Source: Xylaria sp. FL1777 (taxonomy: Eukaryota > Ascomycota > Sordariomycetes > Xylariales > Xylariaceae). Taken from it: 22,585 nt of DNA. Numbering within the stretch: the first letter of the stretch is position 1; each line of letters starts with the position of its first letter. Location of the stretch: contig MU400920.1 in NCBI GenBank assembly GCA_022578965.1, positions 1 through 22,585 of the forward strand, in the 5' to 3' direction. The notes under the pieces are model-generated. The model was not told the DNA's origin, made no database searches, and worked only from the letters and a program-made list of their open reading frames with translations. Shown here one piece after another: positions 10,859 to 20,059 of the stretch. The position numbers and the translations under genes are program-made.

Positions 10859-10994
10859 AGTGTCTGGACTCGGTGGTGTACCGCGAGAGAAAACGAGACA
10901 AGTAATGAGTTTCTGACAGAGACGATTTTGGTGTGCAAGATATCTAGTGAGGTAGCGAGTCTAATTCAAAATTCCATGAGCGGCTTGTAAGACA
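10859..10994 (-). promoter_or_regulatory. Probable 5' leader of the monooxygenase gene
   Basis: On the coding strand this holds a pyrimidine-rich stretch (TTGTCTCGTTTTCTCTCGC and neighbours) 20-60 bases before the ATG, as is common around fungal transcription starts. It contains no upstream ATG. Confidence 0.4.
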
Positions 10995-11002
10995 CTTATA
11001 TA
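10995..11002 (-). promoter_or_regulatory. TATA-like element of the monooxygenase promoter
   Basis: On the minus strand the sequence reads GGTATATAAGTG, a good TATA-box match about 140 bases before the start codon. This placement allows a transcription start in the pyrimidine-rich leader. Confidence 0.4.
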
Positions 11003-11640
11003 CCTTTCCAGGTCAGGATGAAGGGATTGAGGTCCTCTCGGCTTTACTGGATGATACATCTTCACTATCGCTAAAGGAAAAAAAAAATCTATAATTAGCT
11101 CCGTCTAAAACCCGTGTAAAGCCGCCAAAAGAGGTGAAGCATTGACATGTGTTGATACGTTCGAGGTCAACGTATATGGTGATAGTGGTGCTGTTGTCAG
11201 CTTTCCGATATCCCATTAGTTGGCGTTTTAGCTTCAATACATCAAAAGTGGGATGGCGGGACTTCTAGCATATGAAACAACCCAATAATACAATTATCTG
11301 ACCACTATATTACAATTTCATTGGATTATCTGCTCATGCAAGAAGTATTGAAGTTGCAACTCCAACTAAAGGGATACTGACTAATGTTACACTCGGCCGA
11401 TATCAAGCATTGGGTGCCTGCTCTCGGCCGAGTAGCTAGTTTCCAAATAGAGCCTAAACCATCGAGTCGCTGAGGGCAAGATAAATAAGCCCTATTCACA
11501 ATTGGTCTAAGGCATTATTTAAAGTTATGCAACATGGGGCCCTGGTAACAGGAACCTGCAGTATCTGTTGCATATCGTAACAACCGGTAATTCTAGTACA
11601 AGGATAGCACGTGATTTAGAGTATTTATAGTTATTGTTGC
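11003..11640. other. Upstream intergenic DNA of the island, no supported gene
   Basis: Ordinary base composition. A 74-codon minus-strand ORF (11,237-11,013) has no recognisable domain or splice context and is not called. CGGCCGA occurs at about 11,394 and again, as tcggccgag, near 11,423; these could be binding sites for a fungal zinc-cluster factor. The island ends near 11,640, where the AT-rich DNA starts. Confidence 0.4.
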
Positions 11641-12264
11641 TTAGTATAAAGGGTACTCTTTTATTAACTTTACTTATGGTTAATGTATATACTTGTACTT
11701 ATATTTTCTATTTATTTAGCGTATTACTATGCATTTAACAGGTTATAAGCTCGGGTTTAACAATAGATTTAAGCAAACCATTAATTTTTTATTAAAGCGC
11801 TAAAAGATTAACTAAAACTAAAAAATCAGTAGTTAGCTTAAAATAGTGCTATAATACTAAAAATAGTTTATTATTATTATTACTACTTTATTAATACAAA
11901 AGAAAATTTTACTTTATTATTGTTTTATAAAATATAAAAGGTTTTTATTAATGCTTATTTATATTTTAAGTTATTAAACGTAAAGTATTAGCCATTAAAA
12001 GTAAGCTATTTGCTATTAAACATAAATACTTGTTTTTTTTATAATACTTTTAAACAAAAAATGCAGAAAGAAAACTTGCTATTAGCGCTGCTTACTAATA
12101 TTTTTAGTGTTTTAAATAACTATTTAACTTTTAGTTAATATGCTATAAAACTGCATACTTATTTTATAGTAAAAGATCATATATTATATAATTGCTTATT
12201 ATTTATAAAAAATTACTTATATACTTACTTTTTTTTCTTTATTAATAAACGTAAACAAAAGTTT
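11641..12264. other. RIP-degraded AT-rich DNA between island and retrotransposon
   Basis: The AT-rich block starts abruptly. The first 150 bases keep scattered G and C. Further right the plus strand is A-rich, with stops in all frames. No gene, repeat pair or RNA was recognised. It is the sequence into which the Ty3/gypsy element inserted. Confidence 0.45.
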
Positions 12265-12269
12265 ATTAA
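12265..12269. repeat. Target-site duplication, left copy (ATTAA)
   Basis: Five bases directly before the left LTR, identical to 20,011-20,015 directly after the right LTR. Five base pairs is the usual duplication length for Ty3/gypsy insertion. Confidence 0.85.
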
Positions 12270-12791
12270 TATAACGGACCTATTATATATTAATATAATA
12301 AGTTTGCCTTTAAGGTCTTAATTTGTAAATAATAATAAGATCTTTAGCAATAGTTTATTAAAGAAGTTTTTAAAGTACTTTTATTACTGTGCATTAATAA
12401 AGGTCTTAAAGAATTAAAAGTAATAAGTATATTAGTGCTTAATAGTTATAAAAAAATAAAATTAATAGCTAAAAAGCAAGAACTAAATAAATAACTAAAT
12501 ATAAAAAATGCGTAATTATATAAACAAAAAAAACAGTAATAATAATTTATAAATGTTATTTTTTTTAATAAACTTAACGCTTTACTGTTTTAAGTTTAAA
12601 GCTTAATAAACTTAACGCTTAAGTTTGTTAAGTTTAAAGCTTAATAAACTTAACGCTTAAGTTTATTAAGTTTATGCATTAAACCTTTATAGTAGTTTAA
12701 ATATATATTTCTTTAGCAAATAGGACTTTTTTTGCGCATGCTTTTTTTATATATAGCTTTTTAACTAGCTTAGTTAGCTTATTTTATAATA
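12270..12791 (-). repeat. LTR of the full-length element (left; 3' LTR in transcription sense)
   Basis: 522 bases, aligned without net length change to 19,489-20,010. On the plus strand it begins tataacggac and ends ttttataata; comparison of copies suggests original TG...CA ends now mutated. It contains two tandem 31-nt hairpins. Differences from the other LTRs are mainly C/T and G/A. Confidence 0.92.
12602..12670. repeat. Twin hairpins inside the left LTR
   Basis: Two 31-nt inverted repeats (12,602-12,632 and 12,640-12,670) separated by tttaaag. Each has a 14-nt arm (cttaataaacttaa), a 3-nt loop (cgc) and the complementary arm. The second is perfect; the first has one G/A change. The same pair occurs in both other LTRs. 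Confidence 0.85.
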
Positions 12792-12807
12792 TTATCCTTT
12801 TTTTTTT
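12792..12807 (-). other. Polypurine tract of the retrotransposon
   Basis: The minus strand reads AAAAAAAAAAGGATAA directly before the LTR. A purine run in this place primes plus-strand DNA synthesis in LTR elements and fixes the minus orientation. The second copy has the same place at 21,586, with its GG changed to AA. Confidence 0.6.
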
Positions 12808-13039
12808 ATAATTGTTGTTTTAACAATTCTATGTTTTTTTTTTTGTAAGTTTTCTTTTTTTATTTCCTTTTTTTTGTTTTTTATGCTTATTATGTTTAGT
12901 AAGGTTTTTAAAAAACTTCGCTTGTTATATTTTAAACAAAAAGCTTAACAAAACTTTGCTTTGCTTTTTTTTATTAAACTAAAATTAATTAAAATAGCTT
13001 TATGCTTTTGCTATAATTATTATAGTATAAAATGTTTAA
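12808..13039. other. Internal retrotransposon DNA between polypurine tract and antisense frame
   Basis: Pyrimidine-rich plus strand, shared with 21,602-21,830 of the second copy. No motif was recognised. It is probably untranslated sequence before the 3' LTR. Confidence 0.4.
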
Positions 13040-13400
13040 TGTTAGAATTTAATTCTAATTAATATGTTAAATGTATTATAGCTAAACAAGCAAATTGTAA
13101 TGCTAAAAGTTTATTTTTAAAGCAAATGTAATAGCTTACTTTTTAGCACAAAAAGCTAGAAAATAAATTAAACATGCTAATAAAAAAGCATAAAAAAATA
13201 AGCGCAAAAATTTGCTGTTTTAAGCAATAAAAGAAATTATAGCAAAAAAAAATAACTGCTATTATAGCTTATAGTTTAAATAGTTTAAAAAAGCTTAAGC
13301 AAATTAAAGCAAAAAAGCGTTATATAGCTAAAAAATAAAAATAATACGTTAAAACAGCATAGCTATTGCTAGTTATTTTTTTAAAGTTTAATTAAAACGC
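13040..13400 (+). pseudogene. Antisense A-rich reading frame near the 3' LTR, present in two copies
   Basis: This stretch is A-rich on the plus strand although the rest of the element is T-rich. A single plus-strand frame gives about 110 codons of coherent peptide in both this copy and 21,825-22,200. Stops sit where Gln or Trp codons would have mutated, and one copy keeps CAA where the other has TAA (third codon after the aligned Phe-Lys). The peptide is rich in Lys, Leu, Ile and Ala with heptad-like spacing, so the product would be a helical, coiled-coil-like protein. Many Lys codons may be former Glu. It would be transcribed against pol. The family is not identified. It could be an accessory antisense ORF or a captured fragment. 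It is non-functional here. Confidence 0.4.
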
Positions 13401-15599
13401 GCTAAATATTTTATTTAAAGTTAATTTTTTTTTTTTAGCTTTAGCTAGTTAAAGTATTAATAATAAAACTAGTTTATAATTATTTTAGCAGTTTTTAAAT
13501 ACTTTTTAAGTTTTTAAGTATTATTAATATATAAATATTTTTTTTATTTAATAAAATATTTAACATTATTATTGTTTTAATAAAAATTTAGTATATTTTT
13601 AACTTTATAAATGTTTTAATTTGTTTTTATTTTTAGTTATGTTTTAATAAATGTTTTAATAAATGCTAGTTTTAGTAAAAAAATATAAAAAATAAAGTAA
13701 ATTTGCATGTTTTTTAGTAATAATAGTTTATAGTTAGTAAATAAAATAACTTTTTTAATTTTAAAAAAGCTAAGTTTTTTAAATTTTAATTTATTGCTTA
13801 GTTGTTTTGTTTTAATTTAAGAAATATTAATGTTTGCATTTTGTTTTTGTTATAGCAAGTAAATTTTGTTTTTTTTTTTAAAAATTAGTTCTTTAGTTCG
13901 TTTTTTATTATAATATACTAACATTTATTATTATAAAAATTAAAAACATAGTTATAATTTAGCTTATAGCGTTTTGATTTTTGTTATAATAATTCTTGCT
14001 TAAAGTGCTATAATTAAAATAGCAAGTACTTTTATTAATATTTTTTTTTATTTTTTAATAGTTGCTTACTATTTATAAACAGCCTTATATAAAAATATAT
14101 TTATATTTTTGTTTATTAATATATTATATAAAATTTATATTATTAATAATAGTTTTACTTAATTATTTTATTAGTAATTAATATAACTTTATAAATACTA
14201 TTTTAGTATTTAGTTTAGTTTTTTTGTTTGTTTGTTAGTTTATAAATAATAAGCAATTAAAAACTTTAGTTTAATATTAATAAGTTTAAAAAAACTAGTT
14301 TTAAACTTAAAAGTAAACAGTTTATTTTAATTTAAAACAATTTTCTTTAATAGCTTATATTTATTTAAGTATTAATATATAAAAGCATATATAAGTTGTT
14401 TAATTATTACATTTTCTTTAAATAATAAAAAGTAAGCATACTTAATAAGTTTATTAATAATAACTTATATTTTATTATATTATACTTTTATAACTAAATT
14501 AGTTAATAAAAATAATGCTATAATAAAATCTTAAGCAATAATATATTATGCTTATTTAAGTATTTATATAAATTATAATAATTTATAAAGCTTATATTAA
14601 GCTACTTTAGCTTTATTATAAATATTGCATTTTTTTACAATAAACTTAACTATATTTTATAGTCCTAAAAAATCGTATTTTTTTTATAGTTATTTAACTA
14701 TTTTTATTGCTCCTTAATATTTATATAATAAATATTTATAAAATTCTTTAATAAACTTGTTTTATAAAGATTTTAGTAAATAAACCTTATATTTATATAT
14801 TAGCTTATTATTTTTTAATTTTTTATATTTTTGTAGCTATGCTAACTTTTTTAAGTTATAAGCTTATTATAGCTATATATTTATAAAGTTTTTAAGTATA
14901 GCTTTAATTTTTAAGCTTTTATTTCTTTAAAAATGCAATACTTAAATGTTTTTTTTTAGAACTTTAAATCTTTTTTAACTTTGTTAGCTAAGTATGTTTG
15001 TTTAAATGTTTTCTTTTTTTTTAATATAATATATTTTAAAGTTAAATTTAAAAAAAAAAACCATTTAATTTTTATGTTGTTTAGTAATCTTTTGTATAGT
15101 TATAAATTTTGTTAAGTTTTAATAATTTAAATAAATTTTAATTAGCTTTATAGTTTTTATAAAAAATAGTTTTTATTTTTTAAGTGCTATAATAATTATA
15201 AATAGTTTTTTGTTATATATAAAGTATTGCAATGCTATATTTTATAGTGCTTTAAAGTAATAAGCTATTAAGTGCTATTTTTTGTTATTTTTTAATTATT
15301 TTAAAACTTTTATAATTATACTATTTAAAGCATTTATTTTTAGCTTTTTTTTTTTTTGTAAATTAAGTAGTTTAACTATAAAGTTAAAAGTAATTTTTAG
15401 TTTTAGTTCTTTAAAAGCTTTTTAGACTTTTTTTAAAATTAAAAAAAACTTTTTTTTATATTTTTCTTTTATATACTTTATAAAATAAAACGTCATCTTT
15501 TTAAAGTTTTAAATTAACATTTAAACATAGTTTAAAAATCTTAATGCTTGTTATATATTTATAATAGTAGCTAAGTTAAATATTTTCTAGTTTTATATT
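13401..15599 (-). pseudogene. Degraded 3' part of pol (expected RNase H and integrase)
   Basis: T-rich on the plus strand, as expected for minus-strand coding, and placed after the RT box in transcription order. In Ty3/gypsy elements RNase H and then integrase follow. I could trace only weak peptide traces, including a Tyr-Tyr-Asn-Lys stretch near 13,980-14,010 that recalls the segment before the integrase C-terminal domain. The zinc-binding and DDE residues were not found. The assignment rests on position. Confidence 0.4.
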
Positions 15600-16560
15600 A
15601 TATTAATTTTTAATTATTAAATTTATATTTGTTCTAAAATAATTATAAATCTTAAAAAATCGATTTTTTATATATACTATATATACTTTTTTGTGTTAAG
15701 TTATAATTCTGCTTATTTAAGTATTTTTAATACTTAAGTTATATGTTTTTTATGTTCTTTTAATGTTTTAAAATAAATTAAAATATTATTTAAATAAATA
15801 AACATAAATTTATTTAAAAACTTTTGTAAAATTATTATTATTATATATTAAAAGCTAGCTAATATATTTTATAGTTTTTATAGCATAACTATATATTTAT
15901 ATAATTTATATATTGTTTATATAGCAGTTTTTTATTTTTTTCTTTTAGCTATTTTAATAGCATAATATTTATTTAAAATATTAACTGCTATAAACTATTT
16001 TATTTAGCTAATGTTTTTTTTTATAATTACTAATAAAATAAAAAAGTATTTATTTGTAATAATAATTACATTTAACAATTAATAGTTAACTATTATTTGT
16101 TATATTAGTTTTTTTTTTTTATTAATTAGTTGTTTTTTATTTTTTATTTTAAGTACTAGCACTATAAAATATTTAGCAAATAACTAAAATTCTTTTAAAA
16201 ATCCTTTTGCTAAGTTTTTTTAAATATATTTTTATAAAGCATTTGTTTTGTTTAAGCTTATATAGTATACTTAATAAAGCTTTAGTTAATATTTTTCTTT
16301 AATAAAAATATAATAGTTTTATAAGCTATGTTTAAAAAGTTCTTTTTTTTTTTTTTTTAAATAGTTTATAAAATCTATAATATATTTTTAATATTTTATT
16401 TAAAATTTTTTTTGCAATTTTTCTGATTTTTTTGCTTTGTTTTTTACTTTTTTAATTAATAGTTTTTGCTTTTTATTAAATCAAAAAATTACTAGTTTTT
16501 AGCTATAATATTTCTAAAATAATATTATAATTAAATATATTAGCAATATTTAATACAATT
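15600..16560 (-). pseudogene. Fossil protease-reverse transcriptase part of pol (Ty3/gypsy)
   Basis: Minus-strand translation gives, near 16,523-16,479, a segment equivalent to the end of retropepsin and its linker: IILEIL-stop-LKTSN, where gypsy elements have a DIILG-x-x-WL motif. The changes (Gly to Glu, Pro to Leu, Trp to stop) are all RIP-type. At 15,811-15,758 it reads FIYLNNILIYFKTLK, the RT catalytic box with both aspartates changed to Asn (GAT to AAT). It continues through a run of His, Lys and Leu to DFLRFIIILE at about 15,665-15,630, equivalent to the conserved FLG-hydrophobic-S segment of the RT palm/thumb. The loss of both catalytic Asp and the many stops mean no activity. Confidence 0.82.
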
Positions 16561-19470
16561 TGCTTTTTATATTTTTATATAAATATATTAAAAGGTTTAG
16601 TTTTTTTAAATACATAACTGTTATTATAGCTAAAAGTGCTTTTATTAAATTTTTTAATTTTTTAGGATTTTTGCTTATATTTTTAAAAAATTTTATTTTG
16701 TTTTGCTACTTTAAGTAAAATTATATTAGCTTATGCTTTTAAGTTAATTAAAATATTATACTTTTTTCTTTAATATATAAGTTTAACTTTAAATTAATTT
16801 CTTTAGTTATTATATTAAACTTTACATAAAGCTTTAGTTTTTTTAGCTATTTATTGCTTATTTAATAAGTGCTTATTTTGTTTTTTAATTCTTTTTTATA
16901 AAATGTTTAAATGCTTGTTTTATTTAGTACTTTGAACATTATTATATTTTGTTTTATTTTTGCTTTTAGTTAAGCTTTAAATTATAGTTTTTAAGCTTTT
17001 TTGCTTTTAGTAATTATTTTTTAGTACAATTATACTTTAATTAGCTAATAATATTTATAGTAGTTATTTTTATATTTCTTTAAAATAATATTATAAATAC
17101 AATTAAAATTTTCTTTAAATGTTATAAATTTTTAAAAATCTTTATAATAAACTACAATTATAACTAACTACTTTAATTTATAAAAGTTCTTTATTTTTAT
17201 TTTTGCAATTTGTTTAAAAAACTAATTATTTTTTAGTTTATTAAATAAATATTAGTAGCAATAATATATTATATAGCAATTTTATAGTATTTTATTATGT
17301 TTTAAATCTTTTAAGCATAAAATATTATTATTGTTTTTTATTATGGTTTTATTATAGTAATAATTTTTAGCAATTAGTTAAATTGCTAGTTTTAGTTTTT
17401 AAAACGTATTAATTTTTATATTAACTATTAATGCTTTTTTGTTTTGTTATATTTAAAGCAATTTAAGCTATAAAAATACTTTGTTTATTTTTATTAGTTT
17501 TTTTTTATAGTATTTTTTATAGCTTTTAATTTTATTTATTTTTGCTTTAAAGTTTTATAAGTTCTGTTTTTTTAAGTTTATTTAGCAATTAAGTACTTTA
17601 GTAATTTATAGTTAGTTTAATAATTATACTATTTATAATTATAGTTTTATTTTTTTAAACAGAACTTTTTTTTAAGCTATATTTTAAGCTTTAGTAGTTT
17701 AAAATTTTTATAGTTTTATAAGTTTGCTAACTATATTAATTTACTACTTTTTATTGTTTGTTACTTTTAATTAAACTATTTTTTTAAGTTATATATTAAA
17801 TAACTTTAATTGTTTATATAATAAATATATTTTTTTATAATTTGTTTTAATAACTATAAAGCTTTTAAATAATATTTATATGTTTATTTATTTTAATTTA
17901 TATAAATAAAACATTTAAATTTGTTTAGTATAGCACTTTTGTTTTAACTTAAAACAGCAATTTTATACTTTTGCTTTAAAAACATATTTTTTAAGTTATT
18001 TTATTATTTTTTATTGTTTTAAACTTTTATAACTTATACTTTTTTTTTAAGCTAAAAAATCTTTTCTTTTTTGTAGCTTTTTTTTTTGTTTTTTTTTTTA
18101 AATTAGCATTATTTTTAAAAGTGTTCTTTTTTTCTGCAGTTATAACATTTAACTTTAAACATATCTTAAAGTTATTGTTCTTAAATTTTATTGATTTGTT
18201 TAAATCTTTATTTAATACTTTTTTAAGTATTTTTTTTTTGTTTTTTTTAGTTTTTTTAGTTTTAAAGTACTAATTAAATAATCGTTAATTAATTATAATA
18301 GCTATATTAATATATGTATTAATTTTTGCTAGTTTATTTATTTTATATAGTTTGTTTTAAACTTAAGTTTTAAGTTTACTATAAAATAAATAAAATAATA
18401 TAAGCTTAAGTAATTTTAAGATTGCTATTAATTGTTTAAATTTTATAGCGTAATTTATTGCTGCTTTTGTTTGTTTTAAGCAGTAAAGTGCTTTTTTTGC
18501 GTGTTTTACTTTTTAAGTATTTTTAAATAATACTTTTATTTAATTTTTAAACTTAACGTAATTTTTAAAAAAAAATTTTATTTTTAGTTTAAAATTAGTT
18601 AACTTATTAGCTTTTAAAAAATCCTTTAAAATAAGTTAAAACTATTCTAGTACTTTTTTTAACAGAAATTATAAAATAGTTATTATTTTTTGGTTTTTTT
18701 TTATAATAGTAATAAAGTGCTATTTTAAATAAAGTTTAGCGTAAATTAAAAAAGCTTTTATATTTGTAGATTTATTATAAAGCTTTAAAGCAATAAGTTT
18801 AAAACTTTTAATGTTTAGCATTTTTAATATTATAAATAATCTTAATAATAAAAGCAGTAATAATAATAAAAAATTAAATTTTTTATTTTAAATTATTACT
18901 TTAAGTATAGCAGTAATAAAAATAAGCATTAAGTTTACTAGTAATAATATTAGCGTTAATTATAGTATAATTACTTATTTAAAGCTTTAATTTATTATTG
19001 CAGTAATAGTTATTATTGCTGCTTTAATTATTATAGCTAATGTTTATACTAGTTTAAAAATTATAACACTTAATATTTAAACTGTTTTTTAAGTTAAAGC
19101 AACTAGTTTGTTTTATAACATTAGCGTTAGCATTAATTTTTTTTTATTATTACTGCTTAACTTTTTTTTTTTTGCTATTATTTTTTTTTTAATAAAAGTA
19201 GCTAATAAAAGTGCTAAAGTTTATTATTTTAATATGTTATTAGTTCTAAAAGTCTTTAAGATTTTTAAACTTAATTTTTAACTTTTTGTTTTTAGTAATA
19301 TAACTTAAATTTAGTTTATTAGTTATTAAGTAAAGTTTATTTATATAATGCTATTTAGCATTCTTGTTTTTTAAATATTCTTTAAGTATGCTTTTAAAAG
19401 TTTATTTTATAAACTAACTATTATTTAACTTTTTTATACTAATATTTGTTTTATGTGCTAAGTTTTATTA
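16561..19470 (-). pseudogene. Degraded gag and leader region of the retrotransposon
   Basis: About 2.9 kb between protease and the 5' LTR, still T-rich on the plus strand. This is where gag is expected. No zinc knuckle (CCHC) or major-homology-like motif could be read. The stretch at about 18,840-19,060 contains short AAT/ATT-type runs that give Asn-, Ile- and Ala-rich peptide. It is long for gag alone, so the leader may be long or another fragment may be nested inside. I saw no boundary repeats proving that. Confidence 0.35.
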
Positions 19471-19488
19471 ATTAAAAAGCTATTAAAA
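19471..19488 (-). other. Expected primer-binding site of the retrotransposon (degraded)
   Basis: This sequence directly follows the 5' LTR in the minus-strand sense and reads TTTTAATAGCTTTTTAAT. A tRNA primer site normally begins with TGG. Here only an AA is left where GG could have been, so the tRNA cannot be named. Confidence 0.3.
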
Positions 19489-20010
19489 TATAATAAACTT
19501 ATTATATATTAATATAATAAGTTTGCTTTTAAAGTTTTAATTTATAAGTAATAATAAAATCTTTAGCAATAATTTATTAAAAAGGTTTTTAAAGTACTTT
19601 TATTACTATATATTAATAAAGGTTTTAAAAGATTAAAAGTAATAAATATATTAATGCTTAATAATTATAAAAAAATAAAATTAATAGCTAAAAAGCAAAA
19701 ACTAAATAAATAACTAAATATAAAAAGTGCATAATTATATAAACAAAAGAAACAATAGTAGTAATTTATAAACGTTGCTTTTTTTAATAAACTTAACGCT
19801 TTACTGTTTTAAGTTTAAAGCTTAATAAACTTAACGCTTAAGTTCGTTAAGTTTAAAGCTTAATAAACTTAATGCTTAAGTTTATTAAGTTTATGCATTA
19901 AACTTTTATAGTAGTTTAAATATATATTCCTTTAGCAAATAGAACTCTTTTTGCGTATGCTTTCTTTACACATGGCTTTTTAACTAGCCTAGTTAGCCCA
20001 TTTTATAACA
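19489..20010 (-). repeat. LTR of the full-length element (right; 5' LTR in transcription sense)
   Basis: 522 bases matching the left LTR base for base in length. Its outer end (about 19,925-20,010) keeps more G and C than the other copies, for example tttacacatggct and ctagcctagttagccca, and it retains the terminal CA lost elsewhere. Its inner start has lost the cgg kept by the others. Confidence 0.92.
19821..19889. repeat. Twin hairpins inside the right LTR
   Basis: Two 31-nt hairpins at 19,821-19,851 and 19,859-19,889 with the same 7-nt spacer as in the other LTRs. Each has a C/T difference from the perfect form: a cg pair in the first right arm and tgc instead of cgc in the second loop. 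Confidence 0.82.
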
Positions 20011-20015
20011 ATTAA
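20011..20015. repeat. Target-site duplication, right copy (ATTAA)
   Basis: Identical to 12,265-12,269; it proves that the two LTRs belong to one insertion. Confidence 0.85.
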
Positions 20016-20016
20016 A

Positions 20017-20055
20017 GACTTAAAATACTTAAAAGACTTAAAAGACTTAAAATCT
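20017..20055. repeat. Short tandem repeat of gacttaaaa
   Basis: Four imperfect copies of a 9-10-nt unit (gacttaaaa, with one tacttaaaa variant) directly next to the retrotransposon insertion. It may be replication slippage. Confidence 0.7.
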
Positions 20056-20059
20056 ATTT

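Larger units (their letters stand above)
12270..20010 (-). mobile_element. Full-length Ty3/gypsy LTR retrotransposon, RIP-inactivated
   Basis: A 7,741-bp element with two 522-bp direct terminal repeats and a perfect ATTAA target duplication. It reads on the minus strand. Next to the left LTR, the minus strand has a purine run suited to the polypurine tract. The plus strand is T-rich through most of the body. Minus-strand peptides show the protease-to-reverse-transcriptase junction (16,479-16,523) and the RT catalytic box (15,785-15,796). Protease lies directly before RT within about 700 bases, which is the Ty3/gypsy (Metaviridae) arrangement; in Ty1/copia the integrase would intervene. Stops and missense changes of RIP type are everywhere, so no protein can be made. 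The gag region would be about 16,600-19,400 and integrase about 13,500-15,000, by position only. Confidence 0.93.

Noticed and set aside
11013..11237. 74-codon minus-strand ORF upstream of the monooxygenase
   Set aside because: Short, no recognisable domain, no convincing splice sites, and a poly-Phe/Ser tail from low-complexity DNA. It could be a gene fragment, but nothing supports a product.
12567..12672. CRISPR-like or satellite array from repeated cttaataaactta units
   Set aside because: Only two full palindromic units with a fixed 7-nt spacer within an LTR of a eukaryotic genome; this is a hairpin pair.
19489..20010. Solo LTR
   Set aside because: It pairs with 12,270-12,791: same length, and the flanking ATTAA duplicates match across the whole element.
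12270..20010. Plus-strand orientation of the retrotransposon, suggested by the TGTAACGG-like left end
   Set aside because: The protease/RT fossils, strand bias and purine run all read on the minus strand.
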